Shown here piece after piece: positions 9,105-18,288 of a stretch of 64,000 nucleotides of DNA. Origin of the DNA: JBOFDK01 sp051646925 (lineage in GTDB: Bacteria; Bacillota; Clostridia; Lachnospirales; Cellulosilyticaceae); NCBI GenBank assembly GCA_051646925.1, contig JBOFDK010000014.1, positions 11,994 to 75,993 of the forward strand. The letters are read 5' to 3'. A model generated the notes under the pieces. That model saw only the letters and a list, made by a program, of their open reading frames with translations. It made no database searches and was not told where the DNA came from. Numbering within the stretch: position 1 is the stretch's first letter; every line of letters starts with the position of its first letter. Position numbers and translations under genes: made by a program.

Positions 9105-11162
9105 TTATTCCATAACTTGGTTTTTAAGTGCTAACTGATATAAATTATAGTAAATATTTTTATTAAGTAGTAGCTCTTGGTGGTTACCCATCTCTTTAAT
9201 CTGCCCTTTGTGAAGTACTATAATGTTATCTGCATGCTGTATAGTTGATAGCCTATGAGCAACCATTAATGTCGTACGCCCTTCCATCATTTTTTGAAGT
9301 GCATCTTGTATTAAACTTTCAGTTTCTGTATCAATATTCGCTGTTGCCTCATCTAAAATAAAAATCTTTGGTTCAAATACAACTGCACGTGCAAAAGAAA
9401 TTAATTGACGTTGACCTGTTGACAAACTTGCTCCTCGTTCAATAACTTCTGAATCATAACCTTTATCTAACTTTTGAATAAATGTGTCTGCATTTACCAT
9501 CTCACTAGCTTGCTGAATTTTTTCAAGTGTAATTTTCGAATCACCTAAACGAATATTTTGTTTGATATCTCCTGTAAATAAAAATACATCTTGTAGCACC
9601 TGACCAATTTGGCGTCTTAAATCTGCAATTTTGTATTTTTGTATTGGTACACCATCAATACGAATTTCTCCTTTTTGAATATCATAGTACCTGCAAATCA
9701 AACTTAATATAGAAGTTTTTCCAGCACCTGTCGCCCCAACAAATGCTACTTTTTGTCCCGCTTCTATTTTGAATGAAACATCTTTTAAAATCCAATCATC
9801 TTCTTTATATGCAAACCATACATTTTCAAATTCAATTGTACCTTTAAATGTAGATTGTTGGATAGGCAGTTCTCCATCTAAAATTTCATTTTCTTCATCT
9901 AAAATTGTAAATATTTTTTCTGCTGATGCAAATGCAGATTGTAACACACTAAAATTCTCTGCTAATTCTTCTATCGGTGCGAAAAAATCTTTTGTATATG
10001 ATACCATAATAACTAATGCACCAATCGTCATAGTCCCTAATAATACATTTTGTCCACCAACTATTAGTACAAGACCAATTCCAATATAACATAAAACAAA
10101 TATAAATGGTCTAAACAGTGCAAAAGCTATTAGTTCTTTCATTCCTGCTTTGTATAAATCATTATTTATTTCATCCATTGTTTCAATTTTGTCTTTTTCT
10201 CTAGTGAAAATTTGAATAATACGCATACCTGATAAATGTTCAGATAAAAACGTATTCATCTCTGTTAATTTTGTACGAACTTGTCTATATGCTTTTCTTG
10301 AAATAGTTTTATAAATAATAGTTGCTCCTATTACAAACGGAATGAGTAGTACAACTATAGTAGCTGTTTTAATATCCGTTACAAACATCATAACAGTAAC
10401 ACCTATTAAAAAGAAACTTTGTTTTAGCAAATTGACAAGTACACTCGTATACATTTCATTAAGAGTTTCTGTATCATTTGTTACACGTGTCATAAGTTTT
10501 CCAACTGGATTTTCATGATAAAATCTAAATGGCAAGTTAAGCATTTTTTCATATACCTCTTGGCGCATAGAAAAAATTATTTTTTGTCCTATATGTTGTA
10601 ACAATAGTACTTGAACGTATACTAGTGCAAAACCAATTAATATCATACTCATAAATAAAACACCTATAACAATAAGTTTTTTAAAACTTAAACTTCTAAG
10701 TATTTTTAGGTCTTCTTCTTCAAGTACCCTTCCTTTATAAACTTTTTCATTAATCTCTACTTTTAGTACTTCTGCTTCATTTACAACATGCTGTCCATAT
10801 TCTTGTGGTGTCAATTCTAAAATGTCCATTGCATCATCGTATTCTACATCTTCTATCCAGTAATATTCATTTTGATACTGCATCATTTGATAAACTTTAT
10901 CTAGTTCACTTAATGTTTTTTCATCTTTTAGATGTCCTATTGTTTTTCCATCAAATAAAACTGTATCATTTCCTTCTCTTTCTACAAACGGTTGTTTGTA
11001 ACCTTCTGTAAACAAATCTACCGCACTACCTATAAGCACAGGACGTGCGAGATCCGCTACTGTTGTAATTAGCATAAATATAAATACTAATGCAAACCAC
11101 CACTTAAAGGGTTTTGCATATGCTAACAAACGTTTCATTATACGTGGATCTTTTGCTTTCAA
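9105..11162 (-). CDS. ABC exporter half-transporter, catalytic subunit (BmrD/YheH-like)
   Basis: 685 residues: a six-helix transmembrane domain followed by a nucleotide-binding domain. Between helices 1 and 2 there is a large acidic, mostly extracellular insert (about 53-160), a hallmark of BmrD/YheH-type subunits. The NBD has GATGAGKTS (Walker A), the signature LSTGQRQLISFARA, and ILDEATANID with the catalytic Glu. The signature motif is degenerate (STGQ rather than SGGQ), as expected for one half of a heterodimer. The start is TTG at 11162, preceded by AGGAGG; the nearby ATG is out of frame. It lies 12 bp downstream of its partner. Confidence 0.92.
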   Translation of the reverse strand: MKAKDPRIMKRLLAYAKPFKWWFALVFIFMLITTVADLARPVLIGSAVDLFTEGYKQPFVEREGNDTVLFDGKTIGHLKDEKTLSELDKVYQMMQYQNEYYWIEDVEYDDAMDILELTPQEYGQHVVNEAEVLKVEINEKVYKGRVLEEEDLKILRSLSFKKLIVIGVLFMSMILIGFALVYVQVLLLQHIGQKIIFSMRQEVYEKMLNLPFRFYHENPVGKLMTRVTNDTETLNEMYTSVLVNLLKQSFFLIGVTVMMFVTDIKTATIVVLLIPFVIGATIIYKTISRKAYRQVRTKLTEMNTFLSEHLSGMRIIQIFTREKDKIETMDEINNDLYKAGMKELIAFALFRPFIFVLCYIGIGLVLIVGGQNVLLGTMTIGALVIMVSYTKDFFAPIEELAENFSVLQSAFASAEKIFTILDEENEILDGELPIQQSTFKGTIEFENVWFAYKEDDWILKDVSFKIEAGQKVAFVGATGAGKTSILSLICRYYDIQKGEIRIDGVPIQKYKIADLRRQIGQVLQDVFLFTGDIKQNIRLGDSKITLEKIQQASEMVNADTFIQKLDKGYDSEVIERGASLSTGQRQLISFARAVVFEPKIFILDEATANIDTETESLIQDALQKMMEGRTTLMVAHRLSTIQHADNIIVLHKGQIKEMGNHQELLLNKNIYYNLYQLALKNQVME

Positions 11163-11174
11163 TCGCCATTCCTC

Positions 11175-12923
11175 CTATGCCTTTGTATCTGCTTCATCTA
11201 ATTGCTGTTGTAGATTCATCTCATAATATGTGCCCTCTTGTTTCATCAACTGCTCATGTGTTCCAATTTCAACTATCTGACCTTCATCCATAACTACAAT
11301 TTTACTCGCATTACGAACAGTCGAAATTCTATGTGCAATAATAATTGTAGTTTTTCCTTCACGCTCTTTTTTTAGATTGCTAAGTATTTGTTCTTCAGTT
11401 TTTGTATCAACTGCTGAAAGTGAATCATCTAAAATCAAAATTGGAGTATCTAAAACCAGTGCACGTGCAATAGACAATCTTTGTTTTTGTCCACCTGATA
11501 ACGTAGTACCACGTTCTCCAACAACTGTTTCATACTTCATAGGAAAATCCATAATATTTTGATGAACGTCTGCTTTTGTTGCAGCATATATCATCTTTTC
11601 TTCAGATGTTTCATCTAACCCAAGCATAATATTTTCACCAACCGTATCACTAAACAAAAAGTGGTCTTGTGGTACATACGCTATATTACGTCTTAAACTT
11701 GAAATACTCACATCCATTAAATCATGACCGTCAAGATAAACAGATTGCTTTGGAATATTATGAAGTCTTAACAAAAGATTAACTAATGTTGATTTACCAC
11801 TTCCTGTACGACCAAGAATTGCAACAGTTTCACCTTTTTGAATACTTAATTCTATATTCTCAAGTGCAATTTGCTGATTGTCTGGAAAATTAAATGATAA
11901 ATTATTAAAACATATATTACCCTCTAACTGAGAAACATCATATGCACTTTCATCATCTTTAACCATTGCTACTTCATCTAACACCGACTCAACACGCTTT
12001 ACAGACGCCATACCTTGTGAGAAAACATTAATTCCCATAGCAATTGCCATCATTGGCCACGTTAACATTAAAATATACTGATTAAATGCTACAAAATCAC
12101 CTATTGAAATACGATTAATCATCGTTAAATATCCACCGTACCCAATTGCAATTAATAAACTACACCCTACCAAAAAATGCATTAATGGCTGAATAATAGC
12201 TGACAGTTTTGTAAGATGTATATTTTTTTTATAATTATCATCACTAATCGCTTCAAAATCTTTTAAATCATAATACTCCTGAACAAAGGATTTAATTACT
12301 TTTATACCTGAAAAAGATTCTTGGACTTTGTCTGATAAGTTTGCAAATGCTTCTTGTTTTTTTTCAAAACGTTGGCGTATACGTTTGCCAAAAAAGTAAC
12401 TACTAATAGCAATCATAGGCATAGGTATAATAGCTATTAACGTTAACTTTAAATCTATATACATAGCCATTTGTATAATTACCATAACTGTCATAATGAC
12501 CGCATCAAAAACGATAATAACTCCGCTTCCCATCATTATACGAATTGCACTCAAGTCATTAGTTGCATATGCCATTAAATTTCCTGTTTTATTCATATTA
12601 AAATAAGCTAAATCAAGTGTAGTCCACTTTTCAAATAATGTTTTTCTTACTGCCGTTTCAACTTTACGAGACGTACCAATAATACTCATTCGCCATCCGA
12701 TTCTGCCTATTCCTAAAAATACAATAATACACATCATAATAAATACTAACTGTATAATATTAGACATTTGCATTTGTCCATCACGAATACCATCTGTAAT
12801 AACACCTATTATTCGCGGAACAAACATTTGAAAATAATCTACAAGCAATAATATAACAATGCCTGTCACATATGCCCATTTATACTTATTCAAATAATAT
12901 TTAACTAAGTTATTCGGTTTCAT
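11175..12923 (-). CDS. ABC exporter half-transporter, degenerate-site subunit (BmrC/YheI-like)
   Basis: 582 residues, transmembrane domain then NBD. Walker A is GRTGSGKST and the signature is LSGGQKQR, but Walker B reads ILILDDSLSAVD: the catalytic Glu is Asp. That is the signature of the degenerate half of heterodimeric exporters such as BmrC/BmrD, where only one composite ATP site works. The gene order (this subunit first, 12 bp before the catalytic one) is the same as yheI-yheH in Bacillus. Likely role: efflux of hydrophobic compounds or drugs; the substrate is unknown. Confidence 0.92.
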   Translation of the reverse strand: MKPNNLVKYYLNKYKWAYVTGIVILLLVDYFQMFVPRIIGVITDGIRDGQMQMSNIIQLVFIMMCIIVFLGIGRIGWRMSIIGTSRKVETAVRKTLFEKWTTLDLAYFNMNKTGNLMAYATNDLSAIRIMMGSGVIIVFDAVIMTVMVIIQMAMYIDLKLTLIAIIPMPMIAISSYFFGKRIRQRFEKKQEAFANLSDKVQESFSGIKVIKSFVQEYYDLKDFEAISDDNYKKNIHLTKLSAIIQPLMHFLVGCSLLIAIGYGGYLTMINRISIGDFVAFNQYILMLTWPMMAIAMGINVFSQGMASVKRVESVLDEVAMVKDDESAYDVSQLEGNICFNNLSFNFPDNQQIALENIELSIQKGETVAILGRTGSGKSTLVNLLLRLHNIPKQSVYLDGHDLMDVSISSLRRNIAYVPQDHFLFSDTVGENIMLGLDETSEEKMIYAATKADVHQNIMDFPMKYETVVGERGTTLSGGQKQRLSIARALVLDTPILILDDSLSAVDTKTEEQILSNLKKEREGKTTIIIAHRISTVRNASKIVVMDEGQIVEIGTHEQLMKQEGTYYEMNLQQQLDEADTKA

Positions 12924-12954
12924 ATTCTACTCCATTTACTTTAAGCTAAAATTT

Positions 12955-12983
12955 AGGAGATGTTTATTCACTAAACATCTCCT
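12955..12983 (-). terminator. Hairpin after glcK, weak terminator
   Basis: AGGAGATGTTTA (12955-12966) pairs perfectly with TAAACATCTCCT (12972-12983) around a 5-nt loop. The U-run on the minus strand is poor (AAATTTT), so some read-through into the ABC pair is possible. Confidence 0.65.
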
Positions 12984-13018
12984 GAATTTTAATAATTAAA
13001 TTGTTATTTAACTAAACT

Positions 13019-13972
13019 TTATATACGTGTTCCTATTAATGCTGCACCTATAATACCTGCATCATTTCCTAAAATTGCTGCCTCTATACGAGTTTTTAAT
13101 TTTAGTCCACCATACATTTGTTCTTCTACGTATTTAGTAACTGGTACAGTTAATTTTTCTTTTTGTGCGCTCATTCCCCCGCCAATTACAACCATTCCTG
13201 GTTGGAATATATTGATAAGATTTGTTATACCATGTGCTACATTTTTAAAATATTGGTCAAGTACAGTTTGTGCAAATTGGTCTCCATTTTGCGCTGCATC
13301 AAAAACAACTTTTGCATTAATGTTATTAATATCACCATCTTTTGATAATGCAATCATTTGTGTTTCTGGGTTATCTAATGCGCACTGTCTTGCATCACGA
13401 ATAAGTGCAGTAGCCGATGCGTACTGTTCCCAACATCCTTTTCGCCCACATCCACATTCTATGCCATCCATTTCAATAATATGATGTCCAACTTCTCCAG
13501 CTCCGCAAAATGCTCCGCCAAATACTTTACCACTTAAAACGATACCACCACCTACACCTGTCCCAAGTGTTACAACTATAACATCTTCTTCGCCTTTTGC
13601 CGCACCATTTATAACTTCACCTAACGCTGCGCAGTTTGCATCATTTTCTACAAATACATCTAGCGGAATATATTTTTGAATACCTTCTCTAACGTTAACA
13701 TCTTTGAAACTTAAATTACTTGAATAATAAATCATTCCATCTTTAGGTGATGCAATTCCTGGACAACCAATTCCTACTGAATGTACGTCTTTAGTTGTTA
13801 ATCCATTCTTTTCTATTAATTTTTCACAAAGTGTTGCTATCGTTTTCAAAACTTCATCTGAACTTAATCCTTTACCTGTAGGTGCTGTTACTTTATCAAT
13901 AATTGTATATGTTTTATCAAGCAATCCAACCTTAACAGATGTTCCACCTAAATCTACTCCAATATAGTACAT
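13019..13972 (-). CDS. glcK: ROK-family glucokinase
   Basis: 317 residues. The ATP motif DLGGTSVKVG is at 7-16, the sugar-binding/catalytic ENDAN with Asp111 at 109-113, and GTGVGGG at 137-143. The ROK zinc site CGCGRKGC is at 173-180 with HH at 163-164. The enzyme phosphorylates glucose with ATP in the cytoplasm. It starts 12 bp after hprK, so a carbon-control kinase and a sugar kinase share an operon with uvrC. Confidence 0.93.
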   Translation of the reverse strand: MYYIGVDLGGTSVKVGLLDKTYTIIDKVTAPTGKGLSSDEVLKTIATLCEKLIEKNGLTTKDVHSVGIGCPGIASPKDGMIYYSSNLSFKDVNVREGIQKYIPLDVFVENDANCAALGEVINGAAKGEEDVIVVTLGTGVGGGIVLSGKVFGGAFCGAGEVGHHIIEMDGIECGCGRKGCWEQYASATALIRDARQCALDNPETQMIALSKDGDINNINAKVVFDAAQNGDQFAQTVLDQYFKNVAHGITNLINIFQPGMVVIGGGMSAQKEKLTVPVTKYVEEQMYGGLKLKTRIEAAILGNDAGIIGAALIGTRI

Positions 13973-13984
13973 ATCAAAATCCTC

Positions 13985-14926
13985 CTATTGATTATTCCAG
14001 TTATTTTGTAAATTTTTCATAACACGTTCATTAAGTGCTTCAGCTGCATTGTAACCCATCTTTTTTTGTCTAAAATTCACTGCTGCTGTTTCACATATAA
14101 TAGCAATATTTCGACCTGGTCGAATTGGAATTGAATGACTAACTACATTGATTCCTAAAATTTCTGTATAATCATTCGTTAAACCTAATCTATCATATTG
14201 TTTGTTTTTATCCCATAGTTCAAGCTTTATAACAAGGTCTATGTTTTTCATTTCTTTAACAGAACCTACACCAAATATTTGCTTAATGTCTACTATTCCT
14301 ATTCCTCTTACTTCTATGAAGTGTCTTATAACTTCTGGTGCTTGCCCAAGTAAAGTCGTACCTGAAACACGTTTTATCTCAACCGCATCATCTGCTACAA
14401 GTCTATGTCCACGTCTCACTAATTCAAGTGCTGTCTCACTCTTTCCTATACCACTCTCACCTGTTATCAAAATGCCTTCACCGTATATATCTACAAGCAC
14501 TCCATGCATAGAAATTCTAGGTGCAAGTTCTACATGCAACCATCTATTTACTTCTGCCAAAAAACTAGTCGTTGAATCATTTGTTTTAAAAATTGGGATA
14601 CCGCTACGCTCTGCACATTCTAACATTTTTGGAAATACCGTAGTTTCTTCACGACACATTACAAAACATGGAATCTCTTTATAACTAAAAAGTTTTTCAA
14701 TACATTTATCACGATCTTCATCGGTCATTTTTTCTAAATATGCATGTTCAACTTTACCTATAATTTGAAGTCTAATAGGGTCAAAGTAATCAAAAAAACC
14801 GGCTAATTGTAACGCTGGTCTATTTACATCTGAATCTACAATAGTACGCCCTTCATACACTACATCCGGTGTTAATGCTTCTAACTCAAAATGCTCAACA
14901 AGTTTACTAACTTCTACCGTATACAT
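13985..14926 (-). CDS. hprK: HPr kinase/phosphorylase
   Basis: 313 residues. HprK phosphorylates HPr on Ser46 in response to glycolytic intermediates and so drives carbon catabolite repression in Firmicutes. The P-loop GESGIGKS is at 156-163, the catalytic HGV at 141-143 and LVADDAVEI at 177-185. The C-terminal GRNIAIICETAAVNFR matches the family signature. The length is normal for the family. The downstream gene is glcK. Confidence 0.97.
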   Translation of the reverse strand: MYTVEVSKLVEHFELEALTPDVVYEGRTIVDSDVNRPALQLAGFFDYFDPIRLQIIGKVEHAYLEKMTDEDRDKCIEKLFSYKEIPCFVMCREETTVFPKMLECAERSGIPIFKTNDSTTSFLAEVNRWLHVELAPRISMHGVLVDIYGEGILITGESGIGKSETALELVRRGHRLVADDAVEIKRVSGTTLLGQAPEVIRHFIEVRGIGIVDIKQIFGVGSVKEMKNIDLVIKLELWDKNKQYDRLGLTNDYTEILGINVVSHSIPIRPGRNIAIICETAAVNFRQKKMGYNAAEALNERVMKNLQNNWNNQ

Positions 14927-15007
14927 AGCCTCACCCTTTCTTTTTTAGTCAATGTTACAACTTTTTCCATTATATCATTTTTCCATACTAGATTAAAGAT
15001 AAAAGAG

Positions 15008-16846
15008 TTATTCGTTAGGATGAAAAAATTGATAAATTGTTCTTGCCACTTCAATAGGTATTCCGTCTACTTCTTGAATTTGCTCTTGTGATGCTTGTCG
15101 AAGCATTTCAACACTTTTAAAATGTTGAATAAGTTTTTTCTTACGTTCTTTTCCTACACCTTTAATATCATCTAATATAGATTGTACTTGAGCTTTACTT
15201 CTTAATTTTTTATGATATTCAATTGCAAAACGATGCACCTCATCTTGTATCCTAGTAATTAGTTTAAAGCTTTCTGTTTTCTTATCAATCAATATCGTTT
15301 CACCATCATATAACAACCCTCTTGTACGGTGATGTTCATCTTTAACCATCCCACATACTGGTATACTCAATCCATGTTTATCTAACATTTTTTTTGCAGC
15401 AGATACTTGTCCTTTTCCCCCATCCATCAAAATAAGATCTGGTTTTTTCAAAAAACTATCTTCACCTTCTCCTTTTTTTAAACGTTCTAATCTACGGTCT
15501 AAAACCTCTTCCATACTGCCGTAATCGTTAGGCCCTAATATACTTTTTATTTTAAATTTACGATAGTCACTTCTTTTTGGCTTACCATCTTCAAAAACAA
15601 TCATTGCACCAACTGATTGAACGCCTTGCGTATTAGAAATATCATATGCTTCTATACGCTTCGGATAATAACTAGAACCTAGTGCCTCTTGAATTCCCTT
15701 TAACGCCTCTTGAACTTTTTCATTTTGCAATCTAATTTGGTCTCCAAACTGACTAAGTGTAATGTATGCATTTTTGCTTGCTAGTTCTAGTAACTGATGC
15801 TTATGACCTTTTTGAGGTAATACAATTTTTACTTTTGTTCCTTTTTTTTCTGCTAAATAAGCTTCTAAAACCTCGTACTCTTCTGGTACTTTTTCAACAA
15901 TAATTTCTTTTGGTATAAATGTCGCCTCTGCATAAAATTGGACTATAAAATCTCTGAAAATACTTTCTATTTTTTCATCTGCTGTCTCATTTATAAGAAA
16001 ATGTTCACGTCCTACTAGTTTACCTTGTCTAACAAAATAAACTTGCATTAACGTATCATTTTTGCTACGACCAAATGCAATTACATCTTGGTCATCCATA
16101 CTACTATTTGTTGCTGCTTGCTTATATTCTATTTTTTTGATTGCACTAAGTTGGTCTCTAACTAATGCAGCTTTTTCAAACTGTAGTTGCTCAGAAGCTT
16201 CTGCCATCTCTTCTTCTAGCCTTACTATAATTTCTTTGTATTTACCACTCAAAAAAGCAACTACTTCATCTATCATAACGCGGTATTCCTCTTTGTTAAT
16301 CGCCGCTGTGCATGGCCCACTACATTGTCCTATATGATAATTTAAACACGCTCTTTCTTTATTTATATCTCTTGGCAATACACGACTACACGTTCGAAGT
16401 TTCCATGTTTTCTTTATAATTTCCATCATCTCCCACATACTGTTTACATCTGTATATGGTCCAAAATATTTAGCCCCATCTTTTTTCATCTCTCTAACAA
16501 CTGCTACTTTTGGAAAAACATTTTGCACATCTACTTTAATATATGGATAATGCTTATCATCTTTTAGCCTTATATTATATTTAGGACTGTACTGCTTAAT
16601 CAAATTACATTCAAGTACAAGTGCTTCAACCTCTGTAGATGTAACAATATATTCAAAACTTTTTATTTGCTCTACAAGTCTTATTGTTTTAATGGAATGA
16701 TTTTTTGAACTTTGAAAATACTGCTTAACACGACTTTTCAAACTAATTGCTTTACCAACATATAGTAGCTGGTCTAAATCATTTTTCATCAAATATACAC
16801 CAGGCTGATTAGGTAACTTTGCAAGTTCTTCTTTAATATCAAACAT
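15008..16846 (-). CDS. uvrC: Excinuclease ABC subunit C
   Basis: 612 residues. The N-terminal GIY-YIG nuclease is seen as PGVYLMKN with LLYVGKA; a UVR motif lies near 205-240, then the RNase H-like nuclease (IEAYDISNTQG, LILMDGGKGQ) and a C-terminal helix-hairpin-helix. UvrC makes both incisions in nucleotide excision repair after UvrAB finds the lesion. The second ATG (16846) is preferred because AAAGGAGG abuts the first ATG with no spacing and sits 6 nt before the second. hprK follows. Confidence 0.96.
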   Translation of the reverse strand: MFDIKEELAKLPNQPGVYLMKNDLDQLLYVGKAISLKSRVKQYFQSSKNHSIKTIRLVEQIKSFEYIVTSTEVEALVLECNLIKQYSPKYNIRLKDDKHYPYIKVDVQNVFPKVAVVREMKKDGAKYFGPYTDVNSMWEMMEIIKKTWKLRTCSRVLPRDINKERACLNYHIGQCSGPCTAAINKEEYRVMIDEVVAFLSGKYKEIIVRLEEEMAEASEQLQFEKAALVRDQLSAIKKIEYKQAATNSSMDDQDVIAFGRSKNDTLMQVYFVRQGKLVGREHFLINETADEKIESIFRDFIVQFYAEATFIPKEIIVEKVPEEYEVLEAYLAEKKGTKVKIVLPQKGHKHQLLELASKNAYITLSQFGDQIRLQNEKVQEALKGIQEALGSSYYPKRIEAYDISNTQGVQSVGAMIVFEDGKPKRSDYRKFKIKSILGPNDYGSMEEVLDRRLERLKKGEGEDSFLKKPDLILMDGGKGQVSAAKKMLDKHGLSIPVCGMVKDEHHRTRGLLYDGETILIDKKTESFKLITRIQDEVHRFAIEYHKKLRSKAQVQSILDDIKGVGKERKKKLIQHFKSVEMLRQASQEQIQEVDGIPIEVARTIYQFFHPNE

Positions 16847-17028
16847 CTTCATCCTCCTTTAACTTTAACTATATTTATATACTTTTACGCATTTTTATTT
16901 TTTTGACATTGATTGATATTTTATTACAATTAAATTAATTTTCTTAAGTTTAATTGTAATTCCATTTACCATTTTGTATAATATTCATATAGAATATATA
17001 TTATTTACTTATAAGGAGAATTAATCTA

Positions 17029-18219
17029 ATGAACAAAAATTCAATAAAAATAATAGCATTAAGCTCTGCATTAGTAATTGGAACAGGTGCTGTTTCTCTT
17101 AATGCCGCTTCTTTAACAAAATCTATACAAGCACGTTATAACAATATTCGTGTAACTCTTGATGGCGCTGAAAAATCAGTTCCTTCTGACCGTGAACCAT
17201 TTATATATGACGATCGTACATATATAGCAGTTGCAGATGTTGCAAATCTTTCTGGTTTAACTGCTATTTGGAATTCTAGTAAACAAACAGTAGAATTGTC
17301 AACAAAACCATCTGCAAACGTTGCCGACTTAACTCTTCAACTTGCAAACAAAACTGCTGAATTAGAATCAACTAAAAATAAACTTACAACAGCAGAAACT
17401 AAAATTACAGCATCTGAAACTAAAATTTCTGAACTTGAGAAAGAATTAGCTACTGTTAAAGCTGCATTAGAAAAATACGAAAATGACCCTTCTAATCCTA
17501 ATACTGAAGTACTTCCTGACATTACAAACTCAGACCTTTCAGATATGGTAGATGAACTAACATACAAATTTGATGATGATTTAGATATTGATTGGACATT
17601 TGATTTATCTGCTGACCAAAAAGAAGGCGTACTTGAACTTGCAGCTTCTTTCAAACGTGTTGACTTATCAGGTTTCATCTTAGTTGATGACGAAGACCTT
17701 GAAGCATTTATTTCTGATATGTCTAAAATGATTCGTAAAGAATTTGGTAAAGTTGGTATCGTTGGTGAAATCATTGGTAACAACGAAACATTAACTAACT
17801 TTAGCGTTACTTCAGCTGGTGTTGTTACTCTTGAACATCAAAATTCAACAGTTCATATGAATCGTATTAATGCACTTATTTCAGACTACTTCAAAAAATT
17901 AACTTCATTTTCTGGCTTTAGCACAAATATCCTTGTTGAAGACATAGATGTAAGCGTTGCTAAAAATTACCGTAGTGCAACAGCTACTGTATCAGTTGAT
18001 TTAACAAAAGCTAATGACCAAGAAAAATGGAATACTTTCTGCGATAACGTGTCTACACGTACAAAACGTTCTATCGAAAAAGAACTTTCAGATATTTCAG
18101 GTTATGTATCAGACTATTTTAACATGTCTGATGACAAAGTTGCTGTAACAATTTATGCAGATGATACTTACCTTGCTTCATATGACGATTACGGTCTTGA
18201 ACTTAGAGAATGGAAATAA
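17029..18219 (+). CDS. Secreted protein with copper amine oxidase-like N-terminal (stalk) domain
   Basis: 396 residues. A signal peptide (about 1-27, ending near LNAAS) is followed by a copper amine oxidase N-terminal-like domain at about 35-90 (IYDDRTYIAVADVANLSG). This small fold is common on clostridial surface proteins and does not imply oxidase activity. Residues about 95-150 form a heptad coiled coil rich in TETKI and KTAELE repeats. The acidic C-terminal domain (about 165-396) is unrecognised. There is no LPXTG motif or C-terminal anchor. AAGGAG precedes the ATG. A lone plus-strand gene between uvrC and uvrA. Confidence 0.85.
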   Translation: MNKNSIKIIALSSALVIGTGAVSLNAASLTKSIQARYNNIRVTLDGAEKSVPSDREPFIYDDRTYIAVADVANLSGLTAIWNSSKQTVELSTKPSANVADLTLQLANKTAELESTKNKLTTAETKITASETKISELEKELATVKAALEKYENDPSNPNTEVLPDITNSDLSDMVDELTYKFDDDLDIDWTFDLSADQKEGVLELAASFKRVDLSGFILVDDEDLEAFISDMSKMIRKEFGKVGIVGEIIGNNETLTNFSVTSAGVVTLEHQNSTVHMNRINALISDYFKKLTSFSGFSTNILVEDIDVSVAKNYRSATATVSVDLTKANDQEKWNTFCDNVSTRTKRSIEKELSDISGYVSDYFNMSDDKVAVTIYADDTYLASYDDYGLELREWK

Positions 18220-18247
18220 TCCTTTTCTAAAAAATAACTTTTTTCAA

Positions 18248-18288
18248 AAAGAATGGATTCACTTTGGTGAACCCATTCTTTTTTTTTA
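18248..18288. terminator. Bidirectional intrinsic terminator
   Basis: AAAGAATGG pairs with CCATTCTTT, with an inner TTCAC/GTGAA. A run of T follows on the plus strand and an A-run precedes it. It serves the convergent 17029 gene and uvrA. Confidence 0.88.

Noticed and set aside
16853..17028. Riboswitch or small gene between uvrC and the stalk-domain gene
   Set aside because: The region is A/T-rich with no structured element or conserved ORF; it is simply a divergent promoter region.
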